Below, piece after piece: positions 21,671 to 32,305 of a DNA stretch of 55,000 nucleotides. A model generated the notes under the pieces. It was not told the origin of the DNA and did not search any database. It saw nothing but the letters and a program-made list of their open reading frames with translations. Within the stretch, counting starts at the first letter, position 1, and each line of letters opens with the position of its first letter. Position numbers and translations under genes: made by a program. The stretch is from the NCBI GenBank assembly GCA_002005505.1, contig MVGU01000501.1:62501-117500 (forward strand), written 5' to 3'. The stretch comes from Botryococcus braunii. Lineage: Eukaryota > Chlorophyta > Trebouxiophyceae.

Positions 21671-22582
21671 ATGACGTCTATGTTTACACTTTTAGGGGAG
21701 AAGCGTGTTCGTTCGACTACACCTCCCCCTGGTGATGCCGCCATCGCCGTTGATGGTGCTCTGTCAGGCCCGATCCAGGAGGCCCTGAAGAACATTCTGC
21801 CCACCATAATTACTGAGGTAGTAACAAAAGTAGTAGAACAGCTTGTTCCGAATCTCACGGCGCAGTTCAAGCAGGTCAGTGACAGATTGGACCAGATCAC
21901 ATTGTCCATTGCCGACAGTCACCGTGCAACTGCAGAGCTCCGCCAGGCTCAAGAGACTATTAGAGCCCTTCAAGAGCTTCACTCCAATGAAATCAACCGG
22001 CTTTTGTCGCGACAGGAGGGCCTGGAGCGCCAATGGAAAGCTCCCAATGCCATTCTATATAATGTCAACGAAGTCCCACGGGACTCGTTGACCGAAGTTA
22101 AGTCCCTCACTTCTGGTGGTGTGACCTCAGAAAATAATGGCATTATTGAGTGCCATCGTTTGGGGCGACCGAACCCGCAGGCCCAAAGACCTCGTCCCAT
22201 CCTCATCAAGTTCGCAACCGTGCAGCAGAAACACGCGGCGTTTAAACATGCCAAGCAGCTACGGCTTAATGGAATCACTATGGATGATGATTTAACCCCC
22301 GCCCAGCGTGCAACACGCAAGGAGCGCACTGCTGAAGCCATAGCTTTGAGGAATGCTGGGTGGCGCGTCTTCTGGAGGGGTGACCGCCTCTTCAAGGTCA
22401 AGGAGGGTGGGGCACCTACCCTTGTTCCTCTCTCCCACTCTAGATTGGGTGGGGGGGTTGTTTTGGGTCAGGCTGGAGGCATTTCAGGGTCCTCACCCCC
22501 CCTTGGTGGCCTTGGTGAGGGGGTGGCTTCTCTGGGGCCCACCTCGGCGTCCGGCCCTACTCCTCCCGGTGATCATGCATAG
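21671..22582 (+). CDS. LINE-1 ORF1 protein (coiled coil and RRM-like, L1 ORF1p type)
   Basis: The chosen start, ATG 21671, gives MTSMFTLLGEKR, matching MTSMLSSILGEKRAR at the start of LINE-2 ORF1. It encodes 303 residues: an acidic/proline N terminus, a long heptad-rich helix (about residues 45-140), and an RRM-like core with APNAILYNVNEV, RPRPILIKFATVQQKHAAF and MDDDLTPAQRATRKER near 155-245, then WRVFWRGDRLFKVK and a Gly/Pro-rich tail. Such proteins trimerise, bind the element's RNA and chaperone reverse transcription. It ends with TAG at 22580-22582, which lies in the same frame as ORF2. Confidence 0.82.
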   Translation: MTSMFTLLGEKRVRSTTPPPGDAAIAVDGALSGPIQEALKNILPTIITEVVTKVVEQLVPNLTAQFKQVSDRLDQITLSIADSHRATAELRQAQETIRALQELHSNEINRLLSRQEGLERQWKAPNAILYNVNEVPRDSLTEVKSLTSGGVTSENNGIIECHRLGRPNPQAQRPRPILIKFATVQQKHAAFKHAKQLRLNGITMDDDLTPAQRATRKERTAEAIALRNAGWRVFWRGDRLFKVKEGGAPTLVPLSHSRLGGGVVLGQAGGISGSSPPLGGLGEGVASLGPTSASGPTPPGDHA

Positions 22583-25500
22583 GGGTGTCAGGGCCACATT
22601 GGGCTATCCATTTTAGTGTGGAACGTGAATGGCCTAACCGACTCGAAGGTTGCTCTCCATGATTACTTTTCTTATTTTCGGGAACATGATGTGATTCTTC
22701 TGCAGGAAACACTCTCCCATGCGTATGACCCAGCTTTGTTTAGGGGTTATCGGGTGTTTCTATCCTTATCTTCTCCTTCCTTTTCTCCACTTCCCCTCCC
22801 CCACAAGAGGGGTCTTGGTATGCTGATTGCTGTGCGGGATCACAGTGGGTATAGTGCGCAATTGTGGGGTTCCACATCTTCTTCATTGTGGGTTAAAGTG
22901 ACTTTCATGGGTGCCCATTCCCCACCTCTGTATGTGGGAGGGGTGTATGTTCCCCCCGAGGGCTCTCCCCGTCTCCAAGAGGTTCCCATGCCTCATCGGA
23001 TGGCTGAGCTTGAGGGTCGCATTCAGGAGGCTTTGCTCGATGGTTCAGTGGTGTTGGCGGGTGATTTCAATGCTCGAGTTTCTTTTGCATCCACGTCGTC
23101 TTCTTCAGTTGTCCCAGTGCCGGTTGGCCAAAATCCACATGGCCGTCGTTTAGTGGATTTGTCTGCGACAACAGGGTTGGTTCTCTGCACGGGGCGGGTC
23201 GATGGGGATCTCCATGAGCCCCCTTCTTTTCCCACTCCTCGGGGAGGCACCCGTCCTGATCATGTCTTAGTCTCAGCGCCCCTTCTTCCTCATGTCACGA
23301 GTATTCGGGTGCAAGCTGACTTACGAGGTTCTGATCATTATTCTCTCCATGTTCTTCTTCAGATTCCAGTCTTGCATTGTTCATCGACTCCTCTCCCACT
23401 CCATAAGGTCTCTCGTGTCACGTGGAAAGGGACCCACCGTCGTGCCTATGTGCATGCCTTAGAAGGGGAGGAGCCCTCATTACGTACATGCGCAGAACTT
23501 GCTCAATCGGGTGATCTCCCTGGGGCATCTTCTCTTCTTATGGCTGTCATTTCTCGGTCAGCTACACATGCGCATATGAAGGTGTCGCGGCGGGAAAGTC
23601 CCCCTTCTCGGCCGCCGTGGAAGCCTTTCTTCACTCACCAGTGTTTTGCGTTAAAACGGGAGTGGAAGAGGTTGGGTAGGCAGCTAGGATGGCGGGCTCC
23701 CCCAGTGGTTCTCTTGGAACGCCGGTACCATTCCTTCGTGAGATCTCAAAAGAGGTCTTGGCTCCTGACTCAGCTTCAAGACGTTATTGCAATGTTCCAT
23801 ACGGAGCCCCGCCGGTTTTGGCGCCTGCTCAATGGCTCCCCACCCCCGCTCCCAGGTCCTCTGTGTCATCCCTCTGCATGGGAATCCTTTGCCGCAGGCC
23901 TCCAGGGCTCTTCGGTGGTGAGTCATGCACCCCTCTCAGAGGTGGCTTTTCCACACCAGGTTGTGCAGGTCCTTAGTGATCTTCACAGGCCTTTCACTCC
24001 CGTAGAGGTGGAAGTTGCTTTGTCGGCATTGAAACCCGGTAGAGCAGCAGGGCTTGGGGGGTTCCCCTCTGAGTTCCTTCGGTTTGCGCAACAGTGTAGG
24101 ACCCCGGAGGTGGTGGCTCCCCCTCACTTATTGGCCCCATCCCTCACTGCAATTTTGAATGCTATGTTAGGCGCGGGGTGTCTGCCCCCTGACCATGACA
24201 TCCTCACAGTCACCCCGGTCCTGAAAGACTCCTCCCGGTCTGTGCTTGATACCACGAATTATCGCCCCATTGCTGTGCAAGACCCCTTAGTTCGCCTCTA
24301 TGCCTCATTGTTGAACACCCGACTCGTGCGGTATTTAGAAGAAAATCGCTTTCGCTGTCCTGAGCAATGTGGTTTCCGCCCTGGGTTCTCGACGTTACAT
24401 GCGTTGTTTACTCTACAGCATTTTGTTGACTTAGCTACGCCCACTGCCCCGTTGTATTGCTGTTTCTTAGATCTATCTAAAGCCTATGATCGTGTTCCTC
24501 GGCATTACTTATGGGAGGCCCTCAGGCGCCTCGGGGTGGCTGAAGGTGTTATCCGCGCGGTACGGTCCACGTATGATGGTGTTCGGTTTACGGTTGTTGC
24601 TGGGGGCATGGCTGGATCTTTCCACGCTTCGGGTGCTGGGGTTACCCAGGGGTCTCCGATTAGTCCCACGTTATTCACGGTTTATGCTGATGGGCTCCTT
24701 AGGCAGATTCGGGCTACTTGTCCTGGGGTTGGTCCCCAAACTCGAGATGGGACTCATGTCCCGGCTCAACTGTACGCTGATGATTTGATACTTCTTGCTG
24801 AAACGGCAGAGGGCTTGCAACAACTCATTGACGCCGTTGTTCATTGGTGTGGCTTTTCGTATATGCGTATTAATCCCATTAAGACCGATGTCATGGTCTT
24901 TCCATCGTCGCCCGAGTCGCCCCCTTCCTTTCAGTGGGTTTGTGACGGGGTCACGCTTCCCGTCGTATATACTAAGAAATACTTGGGTGTTATTTTATCC
25001 TCGGTTGGGGGTGTGGGGGGCACCTTTGGCCTGCTGAATGGTAAAATGTGGGCCACGTGGAGCTCCCTTATGCGTAAGTATGGTAACCTGCAGTGCGCGG
25101 CCTCTATAGGTCTTCTTCTTAAGTTGATTCTCATGTGTGTTGTGCCCACGGCGTCATATGCATGTGAGATTTGGGGATGGCGTTCTTTTCGTTCACCGGC
25201 TGCGGCCCCTTCTGTTCAGCTCTTAGAGTCTAGTTACTTGGTCATGTTGAAGATGTTGTTAGGGGTGCGCCCCTCGGTGGCCACTCCGATTTTGTTAGCT
25301 GAGTTGGGGCTTCAACCCCTCGCTCATCGCTGGCTGAAGCGTATGGCCACCTTTTGGAACTCGTTGGTGTCTTTGCCTCATGATCATCTTTATGCCTTGA
25401 TTCTTCGCGACTCGTGCTTTTATGGCGTCACTACCCGTACTCCCACTTGGGCAGGGTATTTCATGAAGGCCCTTATTAAGGTTGGCTATCCTTATCAGAT

Positions 25501-25971
25501 AGATTGTCAAGCCCCTCATCCGATTGATATGCCGTCCCTTCGGGACCTCTTGCGTCGGCATGGCCGCCAACCCTGGGCGGGCTTGCATGTCTCTCCTCGT
25601 CTCTGCCCGTCTGAGCGGGCTCAGCTTTGCACATACTCTAGGTGGTTTAATAGTCCATCCCGCGCCACTCTCTCTAGGCTTTTGTGGTTACGTATGAGTG
25701 TTTCCAAGTTGAGGGTTTTCCATCGATTCCGCATGGGGGTTCACAACCTTCCTATTGATGCTGGTCGTCGTCGGGGCATCCCCCGTTCCCACCGGTTCTG
25801 TGATCAGTGTCAGGCTGGTTTGGTGGGTGATGAACACCACCTTGTCTTTTCCTGTTCGGCCCTTCAGCCGATCCGGGACCGTTACCCCCATCTTTTTCGT
25901 TCCCCCTTTCGGTCGTTACGTCAGTTCGTCTGGCAAGATGACCTTCAGTCTGTGGTTAACTTCATCTATGA
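22583..25971 (+). CDS. LINE-1 ORF2 (endonuclease-reverse transcriptase), no start codon of its own
   Basis: The frame is open directly after the ORF1 TAG, and the endonuclease begins VWNVNGLTDSK (from 22616) with no upstream ATG. Endonuclease motifs are N in WNVNG, VILLQETL, GDFNARV, RPDHVLVS and GSDHYSLHV. RT motifs are [12 protein letters not shown] (about residue 630), [13 protein letters not shown] (about 690) and YADDLILL (about 731). Near residue 1072 a C-x2-C...GDEHHLVFSC finger ends the protein. It nicks target DNA and primes reverse transcription there. All key residues are present. The last residues are replaced by LTR sequence of copy C; the original end continues at 32306 to a TAG after FQFRS. 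Confidence 0.88.
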
Positions 25972-26232
25972 TGTAGCGTTAACTAAGCGGAAGAGGTTTT
26001 TATGAGACAGTGAGACGTTCGTGGTGTGCAACGAAAGAGTGTTACATGATTGATTCGCAAGCCCACTCTTAAACCCAGGGTGGGTTGAATTATACTGTAC
26101 TGCCTCAGACGCGTAGTCGGGCAACCGAGCGAACTACTTGAGCGAGGTTGTACTGCGAACCCAGATCACATGGCAAGTCAATGAGCAATGCCAAGGACCA
26201 TACTAGAGCATTATACCCTAGGAAATGCTACA
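25972..26232 (-). repeat. 3' LTR of chromovirus copy C
   Basis: It has TGTAGC...GCTACA ends and differs from its partner at two of 261 bases by eye. Confidence 0.95.
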
Positions 26233-26247
26233 TGCCCTCCCCCTTGG
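26233..26247 (-). other. Polypurine tract of copy C
   Basis: The minus-strand CCAAGGGGGAGGGCA abuts the LTR start, the standard plus-strand primer position. Confidence 0.8.
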
Positions 26248-26986
26248 CATAAGCTATGAGAAGTTGTTTATGGCAATGGGGCCACAAAACGTAAGACAGG
26301 GGTATCACGAACCCTGCTTACTGTAACTATAGATAATCACACCTCCTATAGTTACCAAACCAGCAAGTCAGAGGATGAAGTCCACAAAGCAATTTAGCAC
26401 GACACAGACGAGGGACTCATCTGCTCAATGCTCGAATACCTTAACATTCTAAGGACTATCGTCTGCAAGGCGGATCCTCTAACTTAGGGGACGAACTCTC
26501 TAGACAGCACTCACACCAGTGATGAAACAATTAGGTTGAGTCATTAGACTAGCACTTGTCCAAACCTTAGGTCCAGTTACCCTGCACTGCAGTGTAACCT
26601 TCGCTTGAGGTGGCTTTCCAACTAAAGGCATAAGGCATATCGTCTAGAGCAGCAAGCTATACACAACTAACTACCACATAGTGTATCTCATGGGTAAGAT
26701 ACCAAAGCAAGTTACTCATGCACGGAACTACAATTTGCAGCTACACTGCCACAGCAAGTGCATCACAAAATGGAGCCGTGGGTCAAGGAAACATAACCCA
26801 TGCAAAGCATATAAATAAGAGACATGCATGCAAGTCCCAATTCACGAATCCCCCTCCCAGACCCTTCCACCCTCCCTCCCTCCCAGATCCAAGCTGGCTG
26901 GCGAAGTCCAAGGGTCATCAGCCGCAAATGGCTGGAAAAGTCTCACGGCCGCAAGTGGCTCAACAAGGGATGCCCGCAAGTGGGAC

Positions 26987-29900
26987 TTAAGAAAGGACTG
27001 GGGCAGCTGCCACGTCGTCTGCCAAGTGGCGAACATGGGCAAGGGGCTCCCAAGTGTTCTCAGTCTCATCATAGCCCATCCATTTGACCAAGTACCGCCA
27101 AGATTTTCCAACTCTCTTTTTAGCAATGATGGCCTCAACTTCATAAACGCCGCCATGCTTGTCTGCATACAAAGGAGGTGGTGAAGTAACAGTAACTGGT
27201 ACAGATGAAGACACATAAGGCTTCAGCTGGGAAACATGAAACACAGGATGAATGTTCACAGTCTCAGGCAAAATAAGTCTAAAAGCACGAGTACCAACTG
27301 CTGCAGCAATAGTAAAGGGCCCAAAATACTTAGCTGATAACTTTGACGAGAGCCCAGGTGAAAGCTGGTTCTTCCTTGCAGCCAACAACACCTGGTCCCC
27401 CACCTTAAAAGGGTGGTCTCGTCTCTTTCTATCTGCATAAGACTTCTGCCGTTGCTGTGCAGAGGCAAGATTAGACTTGGCACTTTTCAAGGCAGTCTGC
27501 AGCCCCTCAACCCACTCAGACACAGCAGGATTCGCAGAACGTGAAGGAACAGCAGAAGACAAGGGAGTAAGGGGATGGCGCCCGTGATTCAGGCTGAAGG
27601 GTGTCTGCAGTGTGGAAGCCTGGAGAGAGTTATTGTAAGTAAACTCCACCATGCTTAAATACTTGCACCAGTCATCCTGTCTCGGCCCCACAAACCCTCT
27701 TAACATGTCTTCCATGGTCCGATTCATTCTCTCTGTCTGCCCGTCTGTCTGAGGGTGGTAAGCAGTAGACATAGCAATCTCAGTACCCAATAATTTAACA
27801 AAGGCCTTCCAAAAATGGCTGGTGAACCTCGGATCTCTATCACTCACAATGGAGGTAGGCATTCCAAATCTCACAAAGACCCTGTCTATAAACAGTTGTG
27901 CAAGTTGAGGTGCATTGATGGTTTTAGTGCATGCAGCCAAGACACACAACTTAGAAAACCTATCCACAAATACCACAATAGAATCAAACCCACAACAGAC
28001 AGGTAAATCAGTCACTAAATCAAGGGAAACGCTCTGCCAAGGTCCATCTGGAATGGGCAGTGGCTGAAGCAAACCATAAGGTACGGCTCCAGTTCCTTTA
28101 GTGCGCTGGCAGGTGTCACAAGACCTGCAAAAGTCCCTGACTGATGAGCTGAGACGTGGCCACCAAAACTCCCTGCACACTAGCTCATACATCTTGTTAA
28201 TACCAAGATGGCCAGAAAAGGGTATGGTATGGCACTCTCTCAGCACCTTCTCTCTCAATGCATCAGGTACATAGACCTTCCCTGATTGCACAGAATAAGG
28301 TACAGAGTCCCTCAATACCAAAACACCTTCATCCACAAGTTTAGCAACTGTGGGATCAGAAACACAAAGCAAGGCAATCTCTTGTAAGAGAGAAGAGACA
28401 GCAACAGAGGAGACATGCATCACTGCAAGGTCAACACGCCTAGACAAGGCATCTGCAACCACATTATCAGTGCCTTTAACATACTTTATATCAGGCATAA
28501 ACCTCATAATCTCAGTGAGCCAACGTTCCTGCCTACTAGTCCTAACAGGAGCAGTCAGTAAGTACTTTAAAGCCTGCTGATCAGTGTGTACAGTAAACTT
28601 AGCACCCAGCAATAAATGTTTCCATTTAAGCAAAGCATGAACAAGAGCCAATAATTCTCGGTCATACGGGGCCAACTTCCTCTCAGGGGGCTGGAGTTTC
28701 CTGGACTCGAAGGCGACGGGCTGCAGTCCCTGGCCTTGATCCTGCTGCAAAACAGCACCCACAGCAAAGCCTGAGGCATCTACATGTACAACAAAAGGTT
28801 TGTCTAAATCAGGCATCAACAAACAAGGAGGAGAAGAAACAAGATCTTTCAATGCAATGAAGGCTTCCCTCTGGGGTCCCTCCCAGGTCCAAGGCACATC
28901 CTTCTTAAGCAACTCAGTCATAGGATAAGCAACATCTGCAAAATGGTCAATAAAAGTGTCATAGTACTGTGTCAACCCAAGGAACCCTCTCAACTGTGAC
29001 ACATTACAAGGAGTGGGCCAATCCTGAATGGCAGCAACCTTCCTAGGATCCACCTTAATCCCATCCGGTGTCAACAGGTGCCCAAGGTATTCCACCTGCT
29101 TGGCAGCAAATTCACACTTAGACCTTTTACAGTAAAATTTATGTTCCCTCAGCACTGACAAGACAGTTCTCAAATGCTCCATATGTTCTGCAACGGATTT
29201 AGAATAGATAAGGATATCATCTAGGTATACCAGTACAAATCTGTCAAGAAAGGGAGCCAAGACAGAGTTCATTACAGCCTGAAAGGTGGCAGGTGCATTA
29301 GTCAATCCAAAAGGCATCACAGTAAATTCATAATGGCCATAACGGGTCTTAAATGCAGTCTTTTCTATACTGTCTTCATGCATACGTATCTGATGATAAC
29401 CAGAAGCCAGATCAAGTTTAGAAAAGATACAACTACCATGAAGTTGTTCAAACATCTCATCAATTCTAGGCAAAGGATGCTGGTTCCTAACAGTAATCCT
29501 ATTCAAAGCTCTATAGTCAATACACAAACGCCAGCCACCATCTTTTTTTGGAACAAATAAAATGGGTGCACCAAAGGGTGAGGTTGATGGGCGGATGAAG
29601 CCTCGCTCTAGGAGCTCCTGTAACTGCGCACGAAGTTCAGCAAGCTGAACTCCAGACAGTGGATATATACGAGAGGCTGGAGGAGTTGCGTCCGGCTCCA
29701 ATCTGATATGGTGGTCTCCAGCACGAGAAGGAGGGAGGCCTTCAGGAAGTCCAGACAGTACATCCTTAAACTCCTGCAAAAGCTCCTCCAACTCTGGCAC
29801 ATTGTGTGCATCAGTATCTGGACTATCAGTCACTGCATTTAATTGAACAACATAGATTGATTCACCCAACTTCACCATCTCTTCTACTTCCATAGATGAG

Positions 29901-30892
29901 ATCACATATTCTGGCATGCCTGACCTCTGACACCCCAGCAATACATGTGTTTTGTTGTCATGAGTCAAGGACACAGCATTCAATTTCCAATTAACAACTG
30001 GGTTAAAAGCAGTGAGCCAAGGTTTGCCCAAGACAAGATCATAATACATCAACTCAGTAGGGAGGCAGGTGACTCTAAAACCCAATGTCCCAACAGTCAG
30101 GTCAGTTGACACACTATGTCCTACCATAGATGTTCTACCATCAGCCACTCTTACAGTAACATGTGAACTCAAAGATTCAGTGGGAAGGGCAAGCTCCTGC
30201 ACAAGTTTATCATCAATAAAATTTGCAGATGCTCCACTGTCTAACAAAATCCTGACAGTCCTACCAGCAAGAGTTCCCTCAAACTCAATACAAGTAGCTG
30301 AAAGATCAGGACCATCCACAATGTGTCTACTGTCTAGCTGGACAAAAGAGTCAAAACAGGTTGCAGGCAGTGGCTTCTTCTTCACACCGAGACAGCCAGA
30401 CTGTACCAAACAACTAAACAAGGGCAAGCCTGTATGGGAATTGCAATGGGGTGTGCACATAGTGGTGGAAGATAAACCCAATGCAGCCAAAACAGTGGCC
30501 GAAAGTAGCAATTCATGTGATTGCTGTGAAGTAGTCCCTTCCAGCACCTGTCCACAGTGACTTGAACAAGAAAGCACAGTCAATCTGGTCCCTGGTAACA
30601 ACTGTGACACAAGCTGGCTGACAGAATCCTCTCTATCACTACTATCAACAAACAAAACAACATGAGCATCACTATCAATAAGGTGAGGAGCTGCATCTCT
30701 CTTACACATGCTCTCAGGACTAGCTAGGTCACTGGCAGAGGGGGATGTCTGAAACTCTCTACACAAACCATGCCCACCTACAATATGGGTCATGAAATTA
30801 TGGTAACAACTGTGGAAATAATTCTGCAGATGACCAAGCTCATACAAAACAGGAATACCATACTGGGGCTCTGAACAGTTGGCTGGCATCAT
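26987..30892 (-). CDS. Chromovirus copy C Pol polyprotein with chromodomain
   Basis: The frame is 1301 residues and uninterrupted. Domains in order are aspartic protease (LLDSGASANF, about 217), RT ([22 protein letters not shown], about 554), RNase H (HVDASGFAVGAV, about 703), integrase HHCC finger (GHLGINKMYELV...CRSCDTCQRTKG, about 880-925), the DDE core (D in LDLVTD about 957, D in SDRDPRF about 1020, E in TDGQTERMNR about 1055), GPY/F, and a C-terminal chromodomain (EVEAIIAKKRVG, VKWMGYDETENTWEP). All catalytic residues are visible. It lies in a different frame from gag, with a TGA just upstream of the ATG, so it needs frameshifting or reinitiation. It ends with TAA. Confidence 0.93.
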   Translation of the reverse strand: MMPANCSEPQYGIPVLYELGHLQNYFHSCYHNFMTHIVGGHGLCREFQTSPSASDLASPESMCKRDAAPHLIDSDAHVVLFVDSSDREDSVSQLVSQLLPGTRLTVLSCSSHCGQVLEGTTSQQSHELLLSATVLAALGLSSTTMCTPHCNSHTGLPLFSCLVQSGCLGVKKKPLPATCFDSFVQLDSRHIVDGPDLSATCIEFEGTLAGRTVRILLDSGASANFIDDKLVQELALPTESLSSHVTVRVADGRTSMVGHSVSTDLTVGTLGFRVTCLPTELMYYDLVLGKPWLTAFNPVVNWKLNAVSLTHDNKTHVLLGCQRSGMPEYVISSMEVEEMVKLGESIYVVQLNAVTDSPDTDAHNVPELEELLQEFKDVLSGLPEGLPPSRAGDHHIRLEPDATPPASRIYPLSGVQLAELRAQLQELLERGFIRPSTSPFGAPILFVPKKDGGWRLCIDYRALNRITVRNQHPLPRIDEMFEQLHGSCIFSKLDLASGYHQIRMHEDSIEKTAFKTRYGHYEFTVMPFGLTNAPATFQAVMNSVLAPFLDRFVLVYLDDILIYSKSVAEHMEHLRTVLSVLREHKFYCKRSKCEFAAKQVEYLGHLLTPDGIKVDPRKVAAIQDWPTPCNVSQLRGFLGLTQYYDTFIDHFADVAYPMTELLKKDVPWTWEGPQREAFIALKDLVSSPPCLLMPDLDKPFVVHVDASGFAVGAVLQQDQGQGLQPVAFESRKLQPPERKLAPYDRELLALVHALLKWKHLLLGAKFTVHTDQQALKYLLTAPVRTSRQERWLTEIMRFMPDIKYVKGTDNVVADALSRRVDLAVMHVSSVAVSSLLQEIALLCVSDPTVAKLVDEGVLVLRDSVPYSVQSGKVYVPDALREKVLRECHTIPFSGHLGINKMYELVCREFWWPRLSSSVRDFCRSCDTCQRTKGTGAVPYGLLQPLPIPDGPWQSVSLDLVTDLPVCCGFDSIVVFVDRFSKLCVLAACTKTINAPQLAQLFIDRVFVRFGMPTSIVSDRDPRFTSHFWKAFVKLLGTEIAMSTAYHPQTDGQTERMNRTMEDMLRGFVGPRQDDWCKYLSMVEFTYNNSLQASTLQTPFSLNHGRHPLTPLSSAVPSRSANPAVSEWVEGLQTALKSAKSNLASAQQRQKSYADRKRRDHPFKVGDQVLLAARKNQLSPGLSSKLSAKYFGPFTIAAAVGTRAFRLILPETVNIHPVFHVSQLKPYVSSSVPVTVTSPPPLYADKHGGVYEVEAIIAKKRVGKSWRYLVKWMGYDETENTWEPLAHVRHLADDVAAAPVLS

Positions 30893-30935
30893 AAACAGGA
30901 CTCACACTGCTGTTTTACCAAAGAAGACCCACAAA

Positions 30936-31973
30936 TCAAGTAGTACTTGACTTGCGCTGGGGTTGTCTGAGCTCTGGATGCAATTTCCAGCAACGCTCTG
31001 CTGCGTGTCCTGCCTTGCCACAATGTGCGCAGGGCTGCGCAGAAGTTTTTGTCGGGCCTGGTGACTTGGAGTCAGGGGAGAACTTTGGAGCAGGGTTCAC
31101 AGGCTTAGACGGTCCTGGAAGGTCTGATATTGTCACAGCATGCTTGAAGTGGTCTTCCAAGGTCTGGGGATACTGTAGGGAGATGCTTTTCTGAAGATCA
31201 GCCCTGCAGCCAGCCAAAAATAAGTGACACAAAGTCTCTTCTGCAAATGCCTTTGGAACCTTTGACCTCAATGCATTAAATGTTGCAATATAGCTTCGCA
31301 TGTCAGTCTTTCCCTGTGAGAGACTCAGCAACTGCTCTAAATGCCTCTTATGCAGCTCTACAGGCCTAAAAGCAGCAGTAAGTGCAGTCACAAACGATTC
31401 CCACGTCCCATAAGCAGCAAGACTCCCTGAAGCAATTAACTTAAACTGCCCAGTCCACCAATCCAATGCTTTTCCTCGCAAAAACATCGCTGCCACCTCT
31501 ACAGACCTCCTCGTCTGTAGATCTACATCGTACGCACGCAAATACATCTCGGTTTGCATGAGCCAGGGATCCAACTTCATTGGATCTCCCTCAAACACAG
31601 CCGGATCCGGGAATTTAAGAGAAGGCTTCCCTGAACTGGTGGACGACGCTGATGCCGGTGCCGGAATGGACGTTGGCACAGGCTGAGGCGCCACCACTGG
31701 TGCAGGCTGAGCCAGCGCAAGCTGAATCACTTTCTCTAACCCATCTATGATGTTTTGAGTCGACGTCGGAGTAGGGGCAAGCGAAGGAACACCAGATCCA
31801 CTAGCAACGGCTAGTTGCGGCAGAGCACCGATGTCTTGTAAATGCCTTATCATAACAGCAGGATCTACAGCGGATAAGTCTACATCTTCATCATCCTGAA
31901 GTTCTAAAGCTGGATCTTGCTCAATAGGGCTACGAGCACGGGCTCTCGAACCGGAACGCGGATGCCGCGACAT
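30936..31973 (-). CDS. Chromovirus copy C Gag
   Basis: The protein is 345 residues from ATG 31973, about 70 bases downstream of the LTR and primer site. An Arg/Ser-rich start (MSRHPRSGSRARARSP) and acidic linker precede the retrotransposon-gag domain (DPMKLDPWLMQTEMYL, GKALDWWTGQF, LEQLLSLSQGKTDMRSYI, about 140-270). A CCHC zinc knuckle CAHCGKAGHAAERC (about 318-331) follows for RNA packaging. It ends with TGA about 40 bases before the pol ATG, in another frame. Confidence 0.9.
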   Translation of the reverse strand: MSRHPRSGSRARARSPIEQDPALELQDDEDVDLSAVDPAVMIRHLQDIGALPQLAVASGSGVPSLAPTPTSTQNIIDGLEKVIQLALAQPAPVVAPQPVPTSIPAPASASSTSSGKPSLKFPDPAVFEGDPMKLDPWLMQTEMYLRAYDVDLQTRRSVEVAAMFLRGKALDWWTGQFKLIASGSLAAYGTWESFVTALTAAFRPVELHKRHLEQLLSLSQGKTDMRSYIATFNALRSKVPKAFAEETLCHLFLAGCRADLQKSISLQYPQTLEDHFKHAVTISDLPGPSKPVNPAPKFSPDSKSPGPTKTSAQPCAHCGKAGHAAERCWKLHPELRQPQRKSSTT

Positions 31974-32026
31974 AATGAACTGCGAGAGAAAAGGAAACGC
32001 ACCACGAACAACGACAAGGAACTAAT

Positions 32027-32043
32027 CCTTGTCGCCGATACCA
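32027..32043 (-). other. Primer binding site candidate of copy C
   Basis: The minus-strand TGGTATCGGCGACAAGG starts one base after the 5' LTR. The first seven bases fit a tRNA ending GATACCA. The exact tRNA is not one I can name. Copy A has the same site next to its LTR. Confidence 0.65.
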
Positions 32044-32044
32044 C

Positions 32045-32305
32045 TGTAGCGTTAACTAAGCGGAAGAGGTTTTTATGAGACAGTGAGACGTTCGTGGTGT
32101 GCAACGAAAGAGTGTTACATGATTGATTCGCAAGCCCACTCTTAAACCCAGGGTGGGTTGAATTATACTGTACTACCTCAGACGCGTAGTCGGGCAACCG
32201 AGCGAACTACTTGAGCGAGGTTGTACTGCGAACCCAGATCACATGGCAAGTCAATGAGCAATGCCAAGGACCATACTAGAGAATTATACCCTAGGAAATG
32301 CTACA
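32045..32305 (-). repeat. 5' LTR of chromovirus copy C
   Basis: It is the 261-bp partner of the LTR at 25972, followed by the TATGA duplication. Confidence 0.95.

Larger units (their letters stand above)
21600..25971 (+). mobile_element. LINE-1 non-LTR retrotransposon, main part
   Basis: ORF1 and ORF2 (apurinic-type endonuclease, RT, C-terminal zinc finger) lie in one frame separated by a TAG. The 3' end is split by chromovirus copy C at TATGA and resumes at 32306. The true 5' end is not visible; a GC-rich leader seems to run from about 21500. Confidence 0.9.
25972..32305 (-). mobile_element. Chromovirus (Ty3/gypsy) copy C, complete
   Basis: It is a 6334-bp element on the minus strand with 261-bp LTRs at 25972-26232 and 32045-32305, differing at two positions. 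It is flanked by a TATGA target-site duplication (25967-25971 and 32306-32310). Next to the right-hand LTR is the primer-site candidate TGGTATCGGCGACAAGG, and next to the left-hand LTR is a purine tract (minus strand CCAAGGGGGAGGGCA). Both gag and pol are open. It inserted into the end of LINE-1 ORF2 recently, given the near-identical LTRs. Confidence 0.95.
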
